A stretch of 64,000 nt of DNA, from the NCBI GenBank assembly GCA_964019165.1, contig OZ025269.1, positions 3,330,084-3,394,083 on the forward strand, in the 5' to 3' direction. Below are positions 45,578 through 64,000 of the stretch, piece by piece. Under the pieces are notes generated by a model, which saw nothing but the letters and a program-made list of their open reading frames with translations, had not been told where the DNA came from and did not search any database. This DNA comes from Mastigias papua. Its lineage: Eukaryota > Cnidaria > Scyphozoa > Rhizostomeae > Mastigiidae. Made by a program: the position numbers and the translations under genes. The stretch's first letter is position 1, and every line of letters starts with the position of its first letter.

Positions 45578-46023
45578 ATGATGGCAGCTTTCTATCTCGT
45601 CTCAAGCAATGGCATTTTAACCAGTAGACTAGTTCAGCGTGATGAGCAATACGCTGGAGCAAAATATCGTGTATTATCCTTTAAATCAACTGCGAATGTC
45701 AAAGCTTACATAAGCTCTCCTCCTCCTCATCACAGCGTGGCTGCAGTTGATTTTGTATGTTACCGATGCATTATTCATGAAAGCTTATCTTTTCAGGGCT
45801 AGTTGCTGTGCCAATAGTCGAGTCAATGAAAGTCTCTCCCATATGTTTAAATCGCTGTAATGGAAACAATCCAGTTTCAAAGAGCTTTCATGGATTGAGA
45901 CACTTTAACTACAGGATCTCATGTGACGACGTTAGTTTGGCTGAGTTGATAAAAAAACTACGAGAATTAAAGACAATGGGCAATGCTCAAGACCAAAACA
46001 CTGAACTATTTAAATTGAGCTGA
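45578..46023 (+). CDS. possible short secreted protein, unrecognised
   Basis: Two adjacent open frames. The first starts at ATG 45578 with a signal-peptide-like MMAAFYLVSSNGILTSRL, followed by a region with C-Y-R-C. The second, in another frame, opens after a good acceptor (TTATCTTTTCAG at 45786-45797) and encodes ICLNRCNGNNPVS and ISCDDVSLAELIKKLRELK before a stop at 46021. I could not find a donor that joins them in phase, so the gene model is unresolved. Paired cysteines are vaguely reminiscent of PAN/apple modules, but this is not a family call. Nearby, 46159-46246 is a further open stretch ending at GTAAGT. Confidence 0.25.
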
Positions 46024-47181
46024 TCCAAAATGAAAAATGCATGCTGTCGGAAAATCTTTACAAAGAGAATAAAACCATAGTTAGCAACTTAGATATATAG
46101 TACTAATTTATGGTTTTAAGTACAGATTATAGCCCAGGCATTTGCTTTCTCAGCTTCAGAATTCTACGTCAACAGATTCCATATGCATAGCCTCTTCGAG
46201 CGTAGCTTCTACTATCATAGGTGCAGTCAATCGTGTATGCTGGTAAGTTAACTCTGCACTATGTTTTAATGTCTTTTCTATTTGGTTTTTTTTATATCTT
46301 TTTGAGCTAAATTATGAAATCATTTGTTGAATAAAGGACACAGAAATGATCCTTGAGGCACCACACAGACATAAGATTACAGACCATTATCTTTAATCTT
46401 TGGGATGTCCATTATAGAGGTATGACTTGGCTGCAGCTATAAACTAACAAACAAATGGGCATTATAATGATGTTTCCAATTGACATCCTGGTTGCATTCA
46501 TACTTTCCAGTGTTCTCCGTACATAACAGCATTAAATAGTGATACCTAGTGGTCTTTCTAAAAGGATTAGGCCATCAGGCTTTGCAGTGCTACAAGTCAA
46601 TAAAAAAGAATCACAAGAGAAAGCAAACAGCAAGTAAAGAAAATTGCTGAAAGAACTTATAAGGTTTTCCCGCTATATTTAGATCGCATCACTGAGGCCA
46701 AACGTTGGTATATATTAATATTGAAGAGCAAAAACAATAGCGATTTAACTTCTCTACTTTCTATCAGTTGTTTTCGTTAATTTTGCATTGTTGACGATTT
46801 TGATACTGGCAAATTGCGGATCTGATGAATCTGATGCTTTTAGGAAAACTATGCATGTGCTTTTACTTTGGCTGGCTATGGCAAGTTCTTATTTCAGCTT
46901 GCTGAAAAGCTCGTTTCTGACAACTTTTCCACTAAATCGACTCTCCAAATATTTGCCACTAATTGTGTGATTTGCACACCTTGTTTGCACTTCTTTCTTG
47001 AATATTTCTCTTACCATGCAAGCGTTTTGCAGATGTTCACTCCTCAAATTAAACGAGAAAACACGTAACTCAAGAAAATCACGTGACACCACCGCATGGA
47101 GTATATTTCAACTACGAGCAACTGCCTCACTGAATTAAAAATTTGACACTGGCAGGACACAACTGGGCAGTAAAAATTAGC
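46024..47181. other. region upstream of GPCR, nothing clear
   Basis: AT-rich DNA containing the presumed GPCR promoter and 5' UTR. Short hydrophobic frames at 46788-47068 lack splice signals or similarity. Confidence 0.45.
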
Positions 47182-49822
47182 ATGCAGCTTACAAATGCAT
47201 CCTTTTTGAACGACTCTGGACGGCATGTTATGCAAAACCGATCCTCAAGTTGGGTACCTGGCAAGGACCTGAAGACTTCTCTATGCGTTTTATATGTGAT
47301 AGTATGCACGATTGGAGTGGCCGGCAATATTCTTGTATGCTACATCCTTGGCTTCAAAGAGAAATGCAAGCGTCATTTTGATGTTTTACTCATCTCTCTA
47401 GCAATCGCTGACCTGCTTGCTTTAATTTCTGGATCCATGACCATGATAAGCGATCTGACAGGAGACCTACAGAGGTGGTATTTTGGGCCGGTATTGTGCA
47501 AGCTATTGCCATCCATGTCACCAATAACTCTCTTCGCATCTTCGTGGACGCTGGCCGTTATTTCCTACGATCGATTCAGGTACTTTTTCGCTATATGTTT
47601 CATTGATGAGTACTTACGATGATACTTTACGACACACGATAGCATGTACGTCAAACTAAGTTTCTATAGAAGGAACTTGTCCTGTGCATAAATGAGAGCT
47701 CTTAATTCGCAAAATAGCTTGACACTGTAAGAATAAGCTCCAATTTTTAAAATGTCAACAAAAAGCATATGCTCGAATCAGCTTATGATCTTTGTCAGGG
47801 AAATAAGCACCTAAGTGTTAAGGATCTATTTCCAACTGAAAAAGAACCTGTTAGCCTAAAGAAATAACGCAATAGCAAGATTTACGTAGAGAGTGAAATT
47901 CAACTGCAGTGAAAGAATGAAAATCTCTTCTAAAAAGAATTGGCCAAACTAGCCAAAAGTAAATGTTGAAGAACGACTTGACAATTACTGAAAGGAAAAT
48001 TCGAAGTGGCGCCTTAACCATCAAACTGTTTTTGTGAAACAAAACGATCAAAAAAATTTCGAGATTAATACAATTGCCAAACTGGAACTTCTTACACAAG
48101 AAAGTATTCCATACTGATTTTATTGTTTAACTAGAACATAACCAGCAATAGGCGTAAGAGAATTTTATATTTAGGGGGCGCTGCAAACTGTCGGCCCAAA
48201 TGATCAAGAAGAGCGGGCATGATGGATGACGGTCTCAAAAGTCGATTGCCGATTAGCTGCATAAAGCAGCGACTATTTTACTTAAAGCTTTCGCTTTTAT
48301 GAAGAAGTTGCCCGATAAAGTAGATTTTCACTGACTGGGGACTGCAACGTCCAGCTCCCATCTCCTACGCCAAAGTACCTGGCGGCCCAGAACTGACCAA
48401 CCAAAAAAGTTGAGACGTTTGATTACAAAGTTGTAGGCCATGGCTTGAGGATGCGAGTACCTATCAAGCTATCGGAGCGATGTACAATATTCTTTATAAG
48501 AAAGTTGCTTTTTCGCCCAGTAATGAAATTTTCTTAACTTTTTCGTGATTTCAGTACTGAAACTTTCTCAAAATGTTCCTGGCAAAAAATATTCCAGTTT
48601 CTATACAACTGCCGGTGTTACATAAACAGATAGGCACTACACAAACATAACACTGAAATACAGTACACAGATTATTACAGGAAATCTATACAAATTAAAC
48701 AAATTAAATAGTGGGCGTACGTAAAAACTAGCATTTAGGGAGAGGTCATTATTAATGGCTGGAGAACTGGAGAGGAAGTATTATATACCTTAAAAATATT
48801 TTATTCCACCATTTGCCTATGTTAGATTTTCTTTACCCCACCGAAGGAAAACAGTAAAACAAGGCTCCATTTATGCTTAAAAAGGGTATGTGTTTTCACA
48901 CTACCCCTGTGTTCAAAAATCATTCTGCTACCCCAACTAACACAGCATATCTTTTCACTTACCCCACCATTTTCTTTTCAGTCCCCACCCCGGTCATAAT
49001 TAATGACCGCTCCCTTAGAATGTGTATCACCTCTAGGTCTCAAAAATCCAATGCTGGACTTTCTTAAATTTTTGAGCAGCTGAGCAATGACTTCTTATAG
49101 AATAATACGCGTAGCAGTACTGATCCTTTTTGTCGATTTTTTTCAGAGTTGTACGTCAGAAATATTCAAAGGAGATTGAAAAACGTGTCATTGCTATTCA
49201 ACTCACAATGGTATGGGCCGCAGCCATCATTGTCACTTCACCTTATATTGCCGGTTCAAAGTATCAAAGTCAAAAGTGCTACACGGAGGCTGTATGGAGA
49301 TCCGACATGTGGGTGGCCTACATCGGATTCTGGATAACAACCGGCTGGGGAATTCCACTCGTAATAATCACATACTTCTGCTACATGATACTGCGCAGAC
49401 TTAACGGGGCAGTCCGAGAGCGAAGGCATTCCAACATTCAGCGAAGGCGCATTAAGAGAAACAGAGAAATCCTGAGGCTGTTTATCATCATGGTCTGCGC
49501 GTTTTTTATTCTCACAACACCCTACGCTGCGTTCTACTTCTCTGCAACGTACTTCATGCATTTGCAGCCGAAAACAGTCGACATGAAGGTTGCGCAGCAG
49601 CTGAATTACGCGCTGTTTGTGTTGATGATGGGGAATTCTAGTATCAACCCAATCATATATGCTAAGCTCCACAAGGGAATCAACAAATCTGCTGTTAGAT
49701 TCTGGAAAAGACTACGAAACATCTCCGCTTGCAGGTGCAGCTACCAGTCAAGGCGAAACACAGAGACTTTGAGCATGTCGAGAGGCCATGGAAGTAGCGC
49801 TAGTGGGGATATTCCATTGTAG
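47182..49822 (+). CDS. class A (rhodopsin-family) G-protein-coupled receptor, peptide-type
   Basis: Exons 47182-47579 and 49147-49822, joined within the Arg after DRF; 357 residues. The N-terminus has three N-glycosylation sequons (N5, N10, N19). N49 (GVAGN, helix 1), D77 (SLAIADLLA, helix 2) and C106 before helix 3 are conserved. The D-R-Y box is D130-R131-F132. Helix 4 has Trp and Pro (MVWAAAIIVTSPY), extracellular loop 2 has the partner Cys (QKCYTEAVW), helix 5 has Pro (GIPLVIITYFCY), and helix 7 ends NPIIY. Helix 6 lacks the usual CWxP (CAFFILTTPY). Loop 3 is basic. The layout resembles neuropeptide receptors (galanin/somatostatin-like group), but cnidarian-type orphan receptors look the same and the ligand cannot be named. 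The start is the first in-frame ATG. A candidate AATAAA is at 50166. Confidence 0.9.
48485..49111 (-). mobile_element. family 1 MITE in GPCR intron, with another MITE inside
   Basis: Inverted family copy from CAATATTCTTTATAAG (after TA, 48483-48484) to AATAATACGCG (before TA, 49112-49113). The consensus is interrupted after about 48734 and resumes at about 49024 (TCTAGGTCTCAAAAATCC). Its right end lies 35 bases before the exon 2 acceptor. Confidence 0.7.
48738..49014. mobile_element. family 2 MITE nested in family 1 copy
   Basis: 277 bp flanked by TTA on both sides (48735-48737, 49015-49017). Ends are GGGAGAGGTCATTATTAATG and, reversed, GGGAGCGGTCATTAATTATG. The TTA duplication is Harbinger-like. 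A second copy lies at about 58875-59157. Confidence 0.75.
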
Positions 49823-51052
49823 GATATTCAAGCAAATTTGGAGGGGTGGGGAGACTAAAACACCGCAAAAGCGCCACAGCATATATACGTCTAAAGGATA
49901 CAGTATCTATTCAATTCCTTTGAAGATGTTTGGAGTACCGTATTAACAGTGAGATGATCATAGCATGAAGGCAAACTTACTTCTGATTTGATGGTTTCCA
50001 TTGGTATGTTATTGAACCAAATTTGCTCGCTACAAGTGGATTATTTCCTGACAATAGAATGTGAAAAGCAGTATTCAAAGAAGGATGAAGGATACCAAAA
50101 CTGGTCCACTTACAGTATATATCAGAAGGCAAGTAACATTGTAGTTCAGTTAAAGTGCGTTCGCGAATAAAACATTGGTTTTCATTAGGCGGTTAATTAA
50201 AATCATTTTTAAAGCATGTGTGAACACATTTAAATAAACAAAAACTGTTCACGTTTCTGTAGACAAAGCCTGGTACATATTGGCAAATAGATTTTCTTTT
50301 GAAAAATAGCTATGCATAATGCCTTCTTCTTTCGTATCTCATAAAACTATGTTACAATAAACAAAATTTATATGGTGTGGTCTTCACTTACTTGGAGGTA
50401 CATGAATTGAATACTGCCAAGAAGAGAAAAGAATGCAATCTGATTGGTCTATATCACTTCGGGCAAAAGCCAAGTGGAAAGCAAAACCTAGCCATGTACA
50501 CGGTCCGTACAGTTAGGGGATGGCCTGTTAAAAGGGGGTACGGATTATCGGCTTCGGAGGGTAGTGGCCATCAATAGTTGTATTTATTACCTTTCTCTCC
50601 CCAGTGTTGCTATCAGGATGTGTTGGATGGATATTGAAGGGCATCCAACAGCGCATTGCGGCTAACATCTACCAATCATCGACATTCTGTACATCAGAGA
50701 AGCTCTCTAACAATAGTCCCAAACAAGAGATCTGCTGAATGATAATTCCTTCTTATGCAACATTTATGGGCCTCAAAGTCACAGTAATTCCTTTGAATTT
50801 TAAGGTCATCTTCCCGTATTGATAATCAAATTCAAGAAAGAAATCTCTAAATGGGTCTAAAGGAGCGCTTGTAATATCAAAATTATGGCATAAAAACTCA
50901 CCAATTACATTTTCTAGATAACATTAGATAAACAATTAAAACAAGAAACACAAATATGAATTCGAAATTTGAGGACCTACAAAAAGTTTTATTCATAAGA
51001 ATTCTTCTACACATACGTGAATTAATTGCGGCCTTACTTTCAATACTATTGA
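49823..51052. other. intergenic region between convergent GPCR and KPTN genes
   Basis: It contains likely 3' UTR of the GPCR gene (AATAAA at 50166) and of KPTN. No coding frame or recognised repeat was found. Confidence 0.5.
50988..50993 (-). terminator. candidate polyadenylation signal of KPTN
   Basis: AATAAA on the minus strand, about 60 bases after the proposed KPTN stop codon. This supports the terminal exon choice. Confidence 0.55.
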
Positions 51053-63262
<12,210 letters not shown>

Positions 63263-64000
63263 TACAATTTCACCCTGCACCTCTTCAATCCGCCATTTGT
63301 AAAGGTGCCCTTATGTTTCTCAAACGAGGTTGACTGAAAATGATAAGCCAATAGTTGCTCTGTAATTTTGGAATGTGGACAAAATTAGTGTTAGAAATTT
63401 TAATTTAGCTTCTGTATTCAGGACAGTTTGAACTATACTATTGGATTTAGTAAGTCTTATAGCTACTTGTTTTATCATTTAGTAAGTGTGATAATGTCTG
63501 CAGTAAGGCAATTCCTATGTGACATCGGTCACTTGTAGGCCACACAGATCTGCGCCAAAGTTCATACTATTTACGGCATTATACTCTTTACATACTTAAT
63601 TCTATACATAGATTTTAGTTTCTTATTAAACTATGCCGCGTACAACAAACTCAGGATTTCTGTAGGCCACTTATCTGTGGTGTGATTCCCCTCGATTGCA
63701 GATTGGGGGCAATTTGGATCAAGAAAAGTCTGCCGTTTGCTCTCTGGATGGAATCTTCACATGGGATGCTTTAGAAGACGAATAAGAGTTCTCACTCAAT
63801 CGTGTGAAAGTTTAAATGTTACGAGCGTATTTTAATGCATTTCATTAAAGTATAAGTTTATTTAATGATGAGTGGCTTTTCAACTACCAACAATTTTACT
63901 GACTCTTTATAATCGAGTTATATCACCCAGTTTTGAATTGGAATTGGTACTGGGCTTATCTACACATTCATTGCAAGTGCTCAGTGCAAGATACTCAGTC
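63263..64000. other. KPTN upstream region
   Basis: Presumed KPTN promoter. Apart from the possible plus-strand terminal exon at 63702-63785, I recognise nothing. Confidence 0.45.
63702..63785 (+). CDS. possible terminal exon of an unknown plus-strand gene
   Basis: A CTCGATTGCAG acceptor is followed by 27 codons ending EDE and TAA (QEKSAVCSLDGIFTWDALED), with ATTAAA at 63844. The acidic, balanced composition looks protein-like, but all three frames are open after this acceptor and no upstream exon was found. It is a weak candidate only. Confidence 0.2.
   Translation: MGGNLDQEKSAVCSLDGIFTWDALEDE

Overview
The window is nuclear DNA of an intron-rich, AT-rich animal. Coding exons are short and split by GT-AG introns, and the gaps hold long microsatellites and many small inverted-repeat transposons. 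The gene set (WDR62/MAPKBP1, NKRF, kaptin, a rhodopsin-family receptor and a ceramide-phosphoethanolamine-synthase-like enzyme, a family known from invertebrates) points to an invertebrate. An anthozoan cnidarian would fit, but the species cannot be proved from sequence alone. There are no operons, ribosome binding sites or CRISPR arrays.

Layout. (1) 335-19670, minus: 29 consecutive exons of a WDR62/MAPKBP1 orthologue, running off the left edge. All junctions keep phase and give 810 residues of WD40 propeller. (2) 21470-22480, plus: a single-exon NKRF-like RNA-processing factor (XTBD, dsRBM, G-patch, R3H). (3) 24718-26934, minus: a single-exon SKICH plus coiled-coil protein of the CALCOCO/TAX1BP1 type with a Tyr/Pro/Gln-rich tail. 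(4) About 30890-40096, minus: a CDP-alcohol phosphotransferase resembling ceramide phosphoethanolamine synthase. Its first intron carries a complete PIF/Harbinger transposon (34718-38922) with transposase, spliced Myb/SANT-like partner, 36-bp terminal inverted repeats and TTA target duplications. (5) 40845-44976: transposons nested inside one another, including a dead LINE. (6) 47182-49822, plus: a two-exon class A GPCR. (7) 51053-63262, minus: a 12-exon kaptin (KPTN) gene with in-phase junctions, 472 residues. A possible terminal exon of a further plus-strand gene lies at 63702-63785.

The host genes are unrelated housekeeping and signalling genes: mitotic/JNK scaffold, rRNA-processing adaptor, autophagy-receptor-like protein, Golgi lipid enzyme, peptide-type receptor and mTORC1 nutrient-sensing subunit. 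The most distinctive content is the apparently intact Harbinger element, the intronless SKICH gene lacking zinc fingers, layered MITE insertions (one beginning about 11 bases from a KPTN splice donor), and a 29-base copy of a KPTN exon in the neighbouring intron.

Exon boundaries were read by eye from splice consensus, phase continuity and remembered family similarity. No alignment or database search was run.
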